Below the pieces are notes generated by a model. The model had not been told where the DNA came from, did no database searches, and saw only the letters and a list, made by a program, of their open reading frames with translations. The position numbers and the translations under genes are program-made. From positions 1 to 64,000 of the forward strand of contig JAAYAY010000434.1 of NCBI GenBank assembly GCA_012719125.1: 64,000 bases of DNA, in the 5' to 3' direction. Source of the DNA: Planctomycetaceae bacterium (GTDB lineage: Bacteria; Planctomycetota; Planctomycetia; Pirellulales; Thermoguttaceae). Shown here piece after piece: positions 9,563 through 18,285 of this stretch; the first letter of the stretch is position 1; each line of letters begins with the position of its first letter.

Positions 9563-10498
9563 ATGGTGATTCAGTATCGCCAACTCGGCACCACCGACCT
9601 CCAGGTCAGCTCCATCGGTTTGGGCTGCGTGACTTTCGGACGCGAGATCGACGAACAGACGTCGCTGGCCATCCTCGATCGGGCCGTCGAACGAGGTGTC
9701 AATCTCCTCGACACCGCGGCCGTATATGGCGAAGGGGCCTCCGAAGAAATCCTTGGACGCTGGATGGGCCTCCGAGCAACGCGAGACCGGGTCGTTCTGG
9801 CAACAAAGGTCTCCGGGCTTCTCACCCGCGATCGCGTGATCGCCTCGGCCGAAGCGAGCCTTCGACGGCTGGCCACCGATCGAATCGACCTGCTGCAAGC
9901 CCACGACTGGGACAACCAGACGCCGCTGGAAGAGACTCTGGAGGCATTCGAGCGACTGGTCGAACGCGGCCTGGTGCGCTACTGTGGTTGCAGCAATTGG
10001 GACGTAACCCAACTCAACCGCGCCCGGTCGCTGGCCACGGAGCGAAACTGGAGGCCGCTGGCGTCCATCCAGCCGATCTACAACCTGGTCGATCGGCATA
10101 TCGAGGACGGGCTGCTGGAGTTCTGTTCTTCGCAGCGCGTCGGTGTGATTTCCTACAGCCCGCTGGGCGCCGGGTTTCTGACGGGCAAGTACTGCCGCGG
10201 GGGCTCCGTTCCGACCGGCACCCGGTTCGACGTCAAGCCGGCGCACCAGGACATCTATTTCACCGATCGCGGTTTTCAGGTGATGGAGTCTTTGATGTCC
10301 TTGACGGAGGAAGCCGGTCTGCCCATGGCACGACTGGCCCTGGCGTGGGTCCTGCGTCAGAACCATGTCACGTCGGTGCTCGTCGGCGCGAGAAACCCGC
10401 AGCATGTCGATCAGGCGTTCGAGGCAGTCGAGGCCGCTTGTTCACCAGACCTGCAAGGGCTGCTCGAACGGCTCGGTTCCGTCGGTGGGACTACATAG
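9563..10498 (+). CDS. Aldo/keto reductase
   Basis: A 311-aa cytosolic NAD(P)H-dependent oxidoreductase. The catalytic tetrad is visible: D50, Y55 (DTAAVYGEG), K82 (ATKVSG) and H114 (QAHDWD). The C-terminal cofactor-binding loop includes VLVGARNPQHVD. Overall it resembles L-fucose/galactose dehydrogenase-like and YajO-like reductases, so sugar oxidation is a fair guess. An upstream GTG at 9512 would add 17 residues with no homology-like content; I prefer the ATG at 9563, where the MVIQYRQLG strand of the barrel begins. It follows the sulfatase by 88 bp in the same direction. Confidence 0.9.
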   Translation: MVIQYRQLGTTDLQVSSIGLGCVTFGREIDEQTSLAILDRAVERGVNLLDTAAVYGEGASEEILGRWMGLRATRDRVVLATKVSGLLTRDRVIASAEASLRRLATDRIDLLQAHDWDNQTPLEETLEAFERLVERGLVRYCGCSNWDVTQLNRARSLATERNWRPLASIQPIYNLVDRHIEDGLLEFCSSQRVGVISYSPLGAGFLTGKYCRGGSVPTGTRFDVKPAHQDIYFTDRGFQVMESLMSLTEEAGLPMARLALAWVLRQNHVTSVLVGARNPQHVDQAFEAVEAACSPDLQGLLERLGSVGGTT

Positions 10499-10656
10499 TG
10501 GGGTTCTCCAGAGGCAAGTCTTCCGGCGGTTCTTGTGGTCGGCTCGGGAGAGTCGACCGACGGCAGCGGCGAAGTGGACTGTCTCTCCGACTCGGGCTAA
10601 GATAGGCGTCTGGCATCTGTCGGACACCCTCCCTTTCTCCTGGAGCATACTCGGCC

Positions 10657-12012
10657 ATGACGAAACCAACCTACAACCTGTCCCTGAACGTCTCTCGACG
10701 ACGATTCCTTCAGACTTCGGCGGCCCTGGCCGGAGCCACGGCAATGACCCAACTGCGGACGGCCCACGGGGCCGGGGCCGATGCCCTCGGGGAAGTCCGG
10801 ATTGGTCTGGTCGGATGCGGCGGACGCGGGACCGGCGCGCTGCTCGACGCCCTGGGGGCGGCCACCAAGGTCATCTATCCCCAACTCGGCTACCACACCG
10901 AAGACGTGGCCGAAGGGGCCTCCGTCGAGAAGAAGGACATCAAGGTCGCCGCCCTGGCCGATCTGTTCCCGGATCGGCTGGAACAGTGCAAGAAGCAGAT
11001 CGAGAAGCTGGGGATCAACGTCCCTGCGAATCGATGTTTCACAGGTTTCGACGCCTGCGGGCAACTGTTGGCTCTTTCGGACGTGAACTACGTGATCCTG
11101 GCGACGCCGCCTCGATTCCGCGCCGAGCAGCTCGAAGCCGCCGTCAAGGCGGGCAAGCATGTGTTCATGGAGAAGCCGGTTGCCGTCGACGTGCCGGGCG
11201 TGCTTACGGTGATGGCCGCCGGCGAGGCAGCCAGGGAAAAGGGCCTTGGCATTGCCGCGGGCACCCAGCGGCGGCACCTGAAGGACTACCAGGAGACAAT
11301 TCAGCGAATTCGCGATGGCGCCATCGGCGAGATTGTCTACGCACGTTGTTACTGGAACGGCGGCGAGATCTGGGTCATCCCGCGTGAAGAAGGCTGGAGC
11401 GACATCGAGTGGCAGATCCGCAACTGGAACTACTTCACCTGGCTCTCTGGGGATCACTACGTCGAACAACATGTGCACAACCTCGACATCATGAACTGGG
11501 TCTTCGGGACGCATCCGGTCAAGGCGATCTCCGGAATCGGCGGCCGCCAGGTCCGCACGGCCGAGGTCAACGGCTACATTTTCGATCACTTCGCCGTGGA
11601 GTTCGAGTATCCGGACGGGCAGCGGATGTTCAGCCAGGCCCGGCAGATCAACGGGTGCCAGAACAAGGTCGAAGAGGCCGTCGTCGGCACCCAGGGCGAG
11701 AGCAACTGCCGCGACTGGATCGTTTCGGGCGGCGATCGCTGGCGGTTCCGTGGCGAGAAGGTGAATCCTTATCGCCAGGAACACGAGGACCTGATCGCCA
11801 GCGTCCGCGCCGGCGAGCCGATCAACGAGGCCCAGGCCATCGCCGAGGCCACCATGACGGGCATTCTGGGGCGGGAAGCCGCCTATAGTGGCAAGGAAAT
11901 CAGTTGGGAGGAGGCCATGAAGTCCACCACTCGCCTTGGTCCCGAGAAACTCCAGTTCGGCGACTACCCGATTCAGCCGGTGGCCATGCCGGGAAAGTAC
12001 AAGTTTTCGTAG
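10657..12012 (+). CDS. Tat-exported Gfo/Idh/MocA family oxidoreductase
   Basis: A 451-aa protein with a twin-arginine signal (SRRRFLQTSAA, residues about 13-25), so it is exported folded, probably with bound NAD(P). The Rossmann motif GLVGCGGRGTG is at about 50-60, the EKP signature at 172-174 (catalytic Lys 173), and the likely catalytic His in HVHNLD. The C-terminal alpha/beta domain has the normal length. Members oxidise or reduce sugars, inositols or modified amino sugars; this subgroup's substrate is unassigned. It ends 36 bp from the convergent TOPRIM-like gene. Confidence 0.9.
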   Translation: MTKPTYNLSLNVSRRRFLQTSAALAGATAMTQLRTAHGAGADALGEVRIGLVGCGGRGTGALLDALGAATKVIYPQLGYHTEDVAEGASVEKKDIKVAALADLFPDRLEQCKKQIEKLGINVPANRCFTGFDACGQLLALSDVNYVILATPPRFRAEQLEAAVKAGKHVFMEKPVAVDVPGVLTVMAAGEAAREKGLGIAAGTQRRHLKDYQETIQRIRDGAIGEIVYARCYWNGGEIWVIPREEGWSDIEWQIRNWNYFTWLSGDHYVEQHVHNLDIMNWVFGTHPVKAISGIGGRQVRTAEVNGYIFDHFAVEFEYPDGQRMFSQARQINGCQNKVEEAVVGTQGESNCRDWIVSGGDRWRFRGEKVNPYRQEHEDLIASVRAGEPINEAQAIAEATMTGILGREAAYSGKEISWEEAMKSTTRLGPEKLQFGDYPIQPVAMPGKYKFS

Positions 12013-12048
12013 CACAATGGTCGGCCCGGGAAGACGTCTGAGCCAATA

Positions 12049-12570
12049 TCAGAAGTCAAGTCTCTCGGTTTCGGTAATCGCGATATCGAGAGACGGCAAC
12101 ATGTCGCCGGGCACCTTGTCCGTTGCACGATACCGCTCGACGAAGACTTCGGCGATGCGGGCAAACGGAATCTGGACATGCTTCATACGGTCCTTGTAGT
12201 CTGCCTCTTCGTTGACTGCTTCGCCCGAGAGAAAGAGGATCCACGTCTCGATATGCCACTTGGGAATCCAGAGAGCGATGTGTTCGTTATCGCTCCGTGG
12301 CGTCAGTCCGTTCGATTCGAGGGCGCAAGCCAGTCTCTGGCATCGCCCTTCTACCGAGGACTCGTCGGCATCTGTGCCGACGAGCAGCCCAACTCGCTGA
12401 TGGCTTGCCTTGCGGCGGTAAGCCTGAGTTTCGAGAGGATATTGCTTCTCGATCCACTGTTTCGCCGACCCACGACCAACCGGATAAGGCAGTACTCGAA
12501 GCTCTTTGCGGTGATATCCCAGTTTGAGAAGAACCTCGCGGGCGAATCGCTCCAAGAGCCTGTCTTCCAC
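12049..12570 (-). CDS. Small TOPRIM-like partner of the AAA ATPase; start region apparently disrupted
   Basis: A 173-aa product when started at the GTG at 12570. It looks like a minimal TOPRIM-type nuclease: a VED motif just before an LLERFAREVL helix supplies the first acidic residue, and VGTDADE gives the DxD pair. A conserved-looking IPKWHIETWI segment follows. The same frame upstream encodes RVAVLV, an obvious first beta strand, but has no start codon. Instead, an ATG at 12606, three bases after the ATPase stop with a GGGAGTGAGG leader, is in frame and is followed by a TGA at 12600-12598 as its third codon. The gene is therefore intact only with a nonstandard start, readthrough or sequence error. 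Function is inferred from the neighbouring ATPase. Confidence 0.65.
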   Translation of the reverse strand: MEDRLLERFAREVLLKLGYHRKELRVLPYPVGRGSAKQWIEKQYPLETQAYRRKASHQRVGLLVGTDADESSVEGRCQRLACALESNGLTPRSDNEHIALWIPKWHIETWILFLSGEAVNEEADYKDRMKHVQIPFARIAEVFVERYRATDKVPGDMLPSLDIAITETERLDF

Positions 12571-12609
12571 AAGGACGGCGACGCGAACGCCTCGCTTTCA
12601 GACCATGCC

Positions 12610-13725
12610 TCACTCCCACCCTCGGGCCACGATTTCGGAGGGCGGCAATACCTCATCATTTGTCCATTCGAACGGCTTCACCGTCACGAGGCCCGCTTCC
12701 TCGCGGAAGAACCGTACGCCGTGTTGTGCTGCCAGATAGTCGATCAGCTCAGGATGATGCGATATGAGCAAGCACTGTCCTTCCTGGTCCTGCACTCGGT
12801 CGCTGAGTTGTGTCAGCCAGGGCTGAAGCTCTCGTAGAGCCACGAAGTTATCGGGCTCGTCGACACACAGGACCGCGCCAGGCTTCACGGCCGCGTGCAA
12901 CATGGTGAAAAGAGCGAACAGACAACGCTGGCCGTCAGACAGGTCGTTGAGAGAAAGGGAGAAGGGTTTTTGTCGGTTTGCCGAGGGGCCGCTGAACTCG
13001 AAGTCAAACTGCAACACTCGACCTGATTCCCCGCGGCGTTCGAGCCGGAAGTCGCGAAAACTCTCCAACACTCCATCTCTCAACGATTCCCGCAGCGAGT
13101 TCACGACTTCAAAAGACTGCTGCGAAAGGTGCCGGAGCCATCCGACCAACTCCTCCAGATACAGGCCAGGGCTATCGACTTCACGGTCGGCAACCGGGGC
13201 CATTCTTCGAGGGTCCGGCGAGAAGACATAGATGTCCTTCAGACGATCGCGAAACCACGTCAACCGGCGATTATCATGCCTGTCGGGAATGGTCGCGATT
13301 GCCGAGCGGGACCAGTCGAAAGGAAAACTGGGGCCGCGGGAACCGTCATCGCGAAACAGATGGGCATCGCTTCCGTCGAAACAGTAGAGTTTCTTCTCGT
13401 CGAACGTGAGTTCCTCGCTCTTGACTCTTCGTCTCATTCGCGACAGTTCGTGTTCAACGGACAGCCGATACCGGTAAACACCGTCGCCTTCTATGTTCAA
13501 CTCAAACGTCTGCTCCTGGCGTCGGTCCCAGGCTGTAAGTGTCCCTTCGCGAAAAGCTGAATCGACGCCCGTTCCGCCCACAATGAAATCGCGCAGGATC
13601 CCAAGAACGTCGAATACGGTCGACTTACCGGAGCCGTTGTCACCGAGGATCAATTGCAGCGAAGCCGGCAGCCATTCAAAATTGACGAGGCATTTGTAGT
13701 TGTCCACATATAGGCGAGTGATCAT
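12610..13725 (-). CDS. AAA family ATPase (ABC/SMC-type), OLD/PARIS-like
   Basis: A 371-aa ATPase. The Walker A motif GDNGSGKST is at residues 28-36. The ABC signature LSDGQR, Walker B AVLCVDEPDN and the H-loop LISHHPE lie in the C-terminal third. Together these define the AAA15/21 type found in OLD, Gabija GajA, RloA and PARIS AriA proteins. No nuclease domain is fused; the downstream gene could supply a TOPRIM function. The ATG at 13725 is preferred over a GTG eight codons upstream because MITRLYVDNYKCLVNF matches the usual family N-terminus and an AAAGG sequence precedes it. A role in phage defence is inference from family and arrangement. Confidence 0.85.
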   Translation of the reverse strand: MITRLYVDNYKCLVNFEWLPASLQLILGDNGSGKSTVFDVLGILRDFIVGGTGVDSAFREGTLTAWDRRQEQTFELNIEGDGVYRYRLSVEHELSRMRRRVKSEELTFDEKKLYCFDGSDAHLFRDDGSRGPSFPFDWSRSAIATIPDRHDNRRLTWFRDRLKDIYVFSPDPRRMAPVADREVDSPGLYLEELVGWLRHLSQQSFEVVNSLRESLRDGVLESFRDFRLERRGESGRVLQFDFEFSGPSANRQKPFSLSLNDLSDGQRCLFALFTMLHAAVKPGAVLCVDEPDNFVALRELQPWLTQLSDRVQDQEGQCLLISHHPELIDYLAAQHGVRFFREEAGLVTVKPFEWTNDEVLPPSEIVARGWE

Positions 13726-14046
13726 TGGCCCAGCCTTTTCTGCTTGCACTCCGTCCGCGCCGCTGCTATGTCGGCTTTCATCGGTTCGTTGCGAGTAGCA
13801 GCATCACAATCAGCGGCGGCCCCCGAAAGACCACCGTGTTGCCTTCATCATGGCCCTGCGTGAAACATCGTCTGTAGGAATTCTCGGGGACATGCCGACA
13901 GTGGTCAACCAAGCCCCCTTGATGGGGGCTATAATCTGGCGATTCCAACGGTTCCAGGAGGTGGCAAGCCGTTCTTTGTGTTGCTATGATCCTAACATCC
14001 CCACAACAGAGTCCCCGAATCGCCACGGATCTGAGGCCGGTTGCTC
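13726..14046. other. Divergent intergenic region between the ATPase and the symporter
   Basis: This 321-bp region separates divergently transcribed units. An antisense 82-codon frame has no recognisable features and is not called. A 7-bp GC-rich stem AGCCCCC/GGGGGCT (13912-13918 and 13924-13930) is followed at once by TATAAT (13930-13935). That could be a -10 box for the symporter operon, but no good -35 is found 17 bp upstream. Confidence 0.3.
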
Positions 14047-15705
14047 ATGTCTACGCCGCTGATAGAAACGAACTTCAGAATGATCGATTGGGCGATTGTG
14101 ATCGCCTACCCGTTGATCTCTCTGGGAATCGGGCTGTATGTTCGCAAGCTGGTCGTCAACATCCAGGATTTCATCGTGGCCGGGCGCGGGCTGGGTGTCT
14201 GCCTGGGCATCGCCACGATGACCGGCACGGAACTGGGCTTGATCACGGTCATGTACAGTTCCCAAAAGGGCTTCACGGGCGGATTCGCGGCTTTTCACAT
14301 TGCCTTGATTGCAGGAATTGTCACCTTTGTCGTGGGGGCCACGGGATTCATCGTATTCCGGCTCCGCGAGATGGGCGTGATGACCATCCCCGAGTTTTAC
14401 GAACGGCGTTTCGACCGCAAGACTCGCATCCTCGGCGGAATCATGATGGCCTTTGGCGGGATTCTGAACATGGGGCTGTTTCTGAGCGTCAGCGCCAAGT
14501 TCATCGTAGGCATCACCGGCACGGCCAACGTTGCCATGGCGCTGCCCGCGATTTCGGCCGCCCTCACGATTCTCGTGCTGATCTACACCTGCCTGGGCGG
14601 GATGGTTTCGGTGGTTGTTTCCGACTACGTGCAGTTCGTCGTGCTGTCGTTTGCCCTGGTGCTGGCCAGCGTGCTTGCCGTCGCGGAATTGGGTTGGACG
14701 AACATTTTCGAGACCGTGCAGGCGGAGATGGGGCGGGGCGGGTTCGACCCGACCGTTTCGGAGAGCGGCTTCGGCTGGGAGTACGTCATCTGGATGGGCT
14801 TCCTGGGCCTGGTCAGTTGCGGCATCTGGCCCACGTCGGTCGCCCGAGCCCTGGCCATGGACAGCCCGCAGGCCGTCAAACGCCAGTACATGTTCACGTC
14901 GGTTTCCTTCATGATTCGGTTCCTGATCCCCTATTTCTGGGGCATCTGTGCCTTCGTGTTTGTCGCCCAGCATGAGAATCTCAGGGATTTGTACTTCCCG
15001 GCGGGGTGCCCGGCCCCGGCGAAGCTCCCCGACGGGGTGGTCGCAGCCGACAATCTTTACGCCATGCCCCAGTTCCTCGGGCAGATCCTTCCGGTCGGGC
15101 TGATCGGTCTGGTGACGGCCGGCATGATCGCCGCCTTCATGTCGACCCACGACAGCTACCTGCTCTGCTGGAGCAGCGTATTGACTCAGGACGTGATCGC
15201 TCCCATCCGCCAGTCGCGCGGCACGCCGCTCAGTTCCAGAGCGAGGGTCGTGTTGACGCGTGTTCTCATCGTGGTGATCGGGATCGGCGTGTTCGTTTGG
15301 GGATGGCTTTACGAAGGGCGAAACGACGTCTGGGACTATATGGCGGTTACCGGGGCGATCTACTTCAGCGGCGCCTTCGCCTTGCTGTTGTGCGGACTCT
15401 ACTGGCGGAGGGCCAGTTCCACCGGCGCCTTTCTGGCCTTGCTGACCGGCGGGACCGCAATCCTCGGCCTGACGCCCCTGCAGGATGCTCTGGGCCGGTG
15501 GCTGACGGGGCTGGCAGGCGTGGCTGCCAACGTCGGCCTGATGACCCCGCTTCAGAACGCCGTCCACATCGAGATTCGCAGCGAACGCGTGGGGCTGGTT
15601 TCGATTGCCGCCACGATTCTGGTGATGGTTCTTGGCTCGCTACTGTTTCCCGACCGCAAGAAGAACGCTGGGCAAGTCCCCGACGCCAATGAAGGAGATA
15701 CCTGA
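14047..15705 (+). CDS. Sodium:solute symporter (SSS family)
   Basis: A 552-aa inner-membrane transporter with about 13 hydrophobic helices. Family features include the first-helix region AIVIAYPLISLGIGLYV, the FIVAGRGLG loop and TMTGTELGL in the unwound helix region. It should couple sodium influx to uptake of a sugar, amino acid or other small organic solute. The ATG at 14047 is used; a TTG two codons upstream is possible. The stop overlaps the next ATG by one base, so the 60-aa membrane protein is translationally coupled. The neighbouring M14 peptidase suggests an amino acid or peptide-derived solute, but this is inference. Confidence 0.9.
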   Translation: MSTPLIETNFRMIDWAIVIAYPLISLGIGLYVRKLVVNIQDFIVAGRGLGVCLGIATMTGTELGLITVMYSSQKGFTGGFAAFHIALIAGIVTFVVGATGFIVFRLREMGVMTIPEFYERRFDRKTRILGGIMMAFGGILNMGLFLSVSAKFIVGITGTANVAMALPAISAALTILVLIYTCLGGMVSVVVSDYVQFVVLSFALVLASVLAVAELGWTNIFETVQAEMGRGGFDPTVSESGFGWEYVIWMGFLGLVSCGIWPTSVARALAMDSPQAVKRQYMFTSVSFMIRFLIPYFWGICAFVFVAQHENLRDLYFPAGCPAPAKLPDGVVAADNLYAMPQFLGQILPVGLIGLVTAGMIAAFMSTHDSYLLCWSSVLTQDVIAPIRQSRGTPLSSRARVVLTRVLIVVIGIGVFVWGWLYEGRNDVWDYMAVTGAIYFSGAFALLLCGLYWRRASSTGAFLALLTGGTAILGLTPLQDALGRWLTGLAGVAANVGLMTPLQNAVHIEIRSERVGLVSIAATILVMVLGSLLFPDRKKNAGQVPDANEGDT

Positions 15706-15887
15706 TGCCTCTGGAATACTGGATCTTTCTCTGGAAGGTCGTGCTCATCGGGGGCGTGGCCCTGTTCACCGTCTTGGCCGTGGTCGTGACCATCGGTGGT
15801 GCCTTGGATATCCGGCGTCTTTTCAAAACGCTGCGTGAAGAGCATGCACGGGCCACGGCCGAGGACGTGGCGCAGAAGGAGCAATGA
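15705..15887 (+). CDS. Small single-pass membrane protein, probable symporter accessory subunit
   Basis: A 60-aa protein with one long hydrophobic helix (about residues 7-34, KVVLIGGVALFTVLAVVV) followed by a charged cytosolic tail (RRLFKTLREEH). Its ATG overlaps the symporter stop (TGATG), has a GAAGGAGAT site, and its own stop overlaps the next start (ATGA). The architecture resembles small accessory proteins encoded beside SSS transporters. A structural or regulatory partner role is inferred from position. No sequence family is recognised. Confidence 0.8.
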   Translation: MPLEYWIFLWKVVLIGGVALFTVLAVVVTIGGALDIRRLFKTLREEHARATAEDVAQKEQ

Positions 15888-18196
15888 GCATGTCGCCTGC
15901 GCTGGTTGTGACCACTCTGGTGGTTATCGGTATTGGGGGTATCTTTGCCCGGTCGATGGTTGTTCGCGTTCTGTGCTGGCTTTTCGCGACGCCGCCTCTC
16001 CTGGCCGGCTGTTTCGCTCTCTGGCAAGGTGGTATCGCAGAACCGTTCTCTGAGAAGCAGATGTTCGTGTTCTGCGCGGGTGCGTTCTGGCCTGCTTTTG
16101 GCTGTTTGATCGGCCAGATCCTCACCTACCGCAGCCGCACCGTGCATCTCGGCCGTTCCGCTCTGACGGTCGCGTTTTTTTCTTGCCTCCTCGGCTCCCC
16201 ATGCTCCGCCGACAACCTGCTCAGCAATCCGGCCTTTGAGTCGGCCCTCGCACCGCATTGGGAGAAACGCACGCCGGAGGATGAAACCCACACGCTTCGC
16301 CGCGTGGAACATGCCGGCCGGAACGGCTCCGCGGCGGCCGTGCTGGAGAATATCCAACCCTCCTACACCCGGCTCCGCCAGGGCGCCGACCGCTCGATCG
16401 CAGTCGAGCCCGGCAGCCTCATCGAACTATCCGCCTGGGTACGGAGCGAGATGACCGACGACGCGGACATCACCTTGCAGGTCTATTGCATGGATGCCGC
16501 CGGCGACGGCATTCTGGCACAGCCGCGATCGCCCGCCATGAGCGGGGCCTTCGACTGGACGCGCGCCAACGTCTGGCTCGCCGTGCCGGAGGAGACGGCC
16601 TATGTCATGGCCTACCTGCAAGTGCAGGAAGGCACGGGCAAGGTCTATTTCGACGACGTCGAACTGGCAGTTCGCCAGAAGCCGCTGCCCCGGCCACCCG
16701 CCCCCAAGGTCGTCTTGTTGAGCGACTTGCCGGACGACAGCCGTTGTTTGGCGGACTTGAAGACGTTGTTCGAGGACGGTCTGATCCCTGTGGCGGCCGA
16801 CGAGGCGGCGACAGCGCTGGCCGACGCCCGAGGGTGCCTCGTCCTGTACGAGGATCAGGAAGCACCGAAGGCCGTCTGTGACGCTATCGAATCGTTCGCC
16901 CGATCCGGCGGACGGGTCTTCATGGACATCCGTAACTTCGCCCAGTGGCAGGCAGCGCAGGCCGTTCAGGTCAAGGTGGGAACGGTGAAGGGCGTTCCGG
17001 CTGAGACTCAGATGGAGGCCGGAGTGCGCATTGTCTCCGCGGCACCGGTTACCGCCGGCTTTGCCCCCGGTCAGATCATGCCCCGGGCGAGCTTCCCCGA
17101 AGGGAACCTCTGGGTGCTCCCCAAGGATTTCAAACGGCCCGGTATGGAGGTGCTCGCCGTCGCGGCACAAGACGAGCCGGGGATCGTGCAACTCGAGGTT
17201 GGCGAGGGCCTCGTGGTTGCCGCCGACGTGCTTTCGCTGCGCGAACCCTATTGCCGGAATATCGACGCCTACTACAAGTACACGCCCATCACCAACACGC
17301 TCACCAACCCGGTGCAGTTCGGCCGCTATTTCGCGAGGAAGTTCACCTACGCCGAGTTCGTCGACCAGATGAAGGCCGTCGCCGACGCCTCCCCCAAGAT
17401 TCGCTTCGCGGAAGAAGGACCGGCCAGCGACGGGCAGCCGATCTGCAGCCTCAACCTGGGAACCGCGGGCAAGCCCCTCTACTTCTTCTATGCCGCCGCC
17501 CACGGCAGCGAGTGGGAGCCCGGCTACGGGCTGCTCTGTCTCGCCGGACTGCTTGCCGAGGGGCGATTTGCCGACGTCGTCGATCTCGGCCAGGTGGAAG
17601 TAAAGATTGTTCCTCTGCTCAACCCCAGCGGCTACGACGCCCGGCGGCGGCAGAACGCCAACGGTGTGGACCTCAATCGCCAGGGCGAATTCGAGTGGGA
17701 ACGGTTCCAGGGCCGCGACAGCAACGAGAACGGAACCTGGGAGGCCTTCGACTACGACTGGAAAGGCACCGCTCCGCTGACTGAACCCGAAGCAAAGGTC
17801 TACCGCTCGATCGCCGAACGCGAGAATCTCTACTGTGTTCTCGACTTCCACGGCAACACCAGCGCCACGAGCAACAAGCTGGCCGTACTGCCGGCAACGG
17901 CCCGGGCGGACAACGGCATTCGGGCGACGCGGCTCCAGCAGATCGCCAATGCGCGGCTCCGCGGCCGCCATTTGCTTCGGCAAGAGCCGGAAGAGATCTG
18001 CAAGCAGTACCTGCTCGAGCGAGTCCAGCAGGGCGGCCGGACGCCGTTCCTGATGAACAACTCGGCCAAGAATCGCTACGGGTTGCTCATCGAACTGACG
18101 GCCGGCTACCCGTCGTCCTACGGCACCGTCCTCCAGACGGACGTTACCTGCGAATTGTGCCGGGCCCTGTTCGAGGCGTACCCGCCCGGCGAGTGA
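15884..18196 (+). CDS. M14 zinc carboxypeptidase-like protein with N-terminal membrane segments
   Basis: The 770-aa frame has three parts. Residues 1-86 hold two or three hydrophobic helices. Residues 87-109 look like a complete Sec signal peptide starting at a GTG codon (16142) and ending PCSA. Residues 110-260 form a carbohydrate-binding-like jelly roll, then a linker. The M14 domain (about 455-770) has Zn ligands H540/E543 in HGSEWE, DLNR at 596-599, second Zn His H656 in DFHGN and catalytic E737 in IELTAGYP, so it should be active on a peptide or peptidoglycan substrate. The start overlaps the previous stop by four bases. The internal signal peptide suggests a small membrane-protein gene fused in frame to a secreted peptidase. 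Confidence 0.82.
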   Translation: MSMSPALVVTTLVVIGIGGIFARSMVVRVLCWLFATPPLLAGCFALWQGGIAEPFSEKQMFVFCAGAFWPAFGCLIGQILTYRSRTVHLGRSALTVAFFSCLLGSPCSADNLLSNPAFESALAPHWEKRTPEDETHTLRRVEHAGRNGSAAAVLENIQPSYTRLRQGADRSIAVEPGSLIELSAWVRSEMTDDADITLQVYCMDAAGDGILAQPRSPAMSGAFDWTRANVWLAVPEETAYVMAYLQVQEGTGKVYFDDVELAVRQKPLPRPPAPKVVLLSDLPDDSRCLADLKTLFEDGLIPVAADEAATALADARGCLVLYEDQEAPKAVCDAIESFARSGGRVFMDIRNFAQWQAAQAVQVKVGTVKGVPAETQMEAGVRIVSAAPVTAGFAPGQIMPRASFPEGNLWVLPKDFKRPGMEVLAVAAQDEPGIVQLEVGEGLVVAADVLSLREPYCRNIDAYYKYTPITNTLTNPVQFGRYFARKFTYAEFVDQMKAVADASPKIRFAEEGPASDGQPICSLNLGTAGKPLYFFYAAAHGSEWEPGYGLLCLAGLLAEGRFADVVDLGQVEVKIVPLLNPSGYDARRRQNANGVDLNRQGEFEWERFQGRDSNENGTWEAFDYDWKGTAPLTEPEAKVYRSIAERENLYCVLDFHGNTSATSNKLAVLPATARADNGIRATRLQQIANARLRGRHLLRQEPEEICKQYLLERVQQGGRTPFLMNNSAKNRYGLLIELTAGYPSSYGTVLQTDVTCELCRALFEAYPPGE

Positions 18197-18205
18197 TACT
18201 CTGGA

Positions 18206-18270
18206 GTAGGGTGCGTCTTGACGCACCAATTCATTGTCACTAACGCCCGGTGCGTCAAGACGCACCCTAC
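18206..18270. repeat. Perfect 22-bp palindromic repeat after the M14 peptidase
   Basis: Arms 18206-18227 and 18249-18270 are exact inverted copies (each contains tgcgtcttgacgca or its complement) around a 21-nt loop. Each arm is itself partly palindromic (TGCGTCttGACGCA). This looks like a dispersed short palindromic element and may also act as a bidirectional terminator or mRNA-stabilising structure in the 89-bp gap. Confidence 0.75.
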
Positions 18271-18285
18271 CGGAGAATTTGAGCG

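Noticed and set aside
12178-12837. 219-codon plus-strand frame across the ATPase/TOPRIM-like junction
   Set aside because: It overlaps both minus-strand genes, which carry Walker and acidic motifs, and it has no domain of its own.
13778-14026. 82-codon minus-strand frame between the ATPase and the symporter
   Set aside because: No ribosome binding site, no domain, and composition typical of intergenic DNA here.
13984-15567. 527-codon open frame antisense to the symporter
   Set aside because: It mirrors the symporter's codon-position composition in GC-rich DNA and encodes His/Gln/Asp-rich low-complexity sequence without any domain, while the plus strand has a clear transporter.
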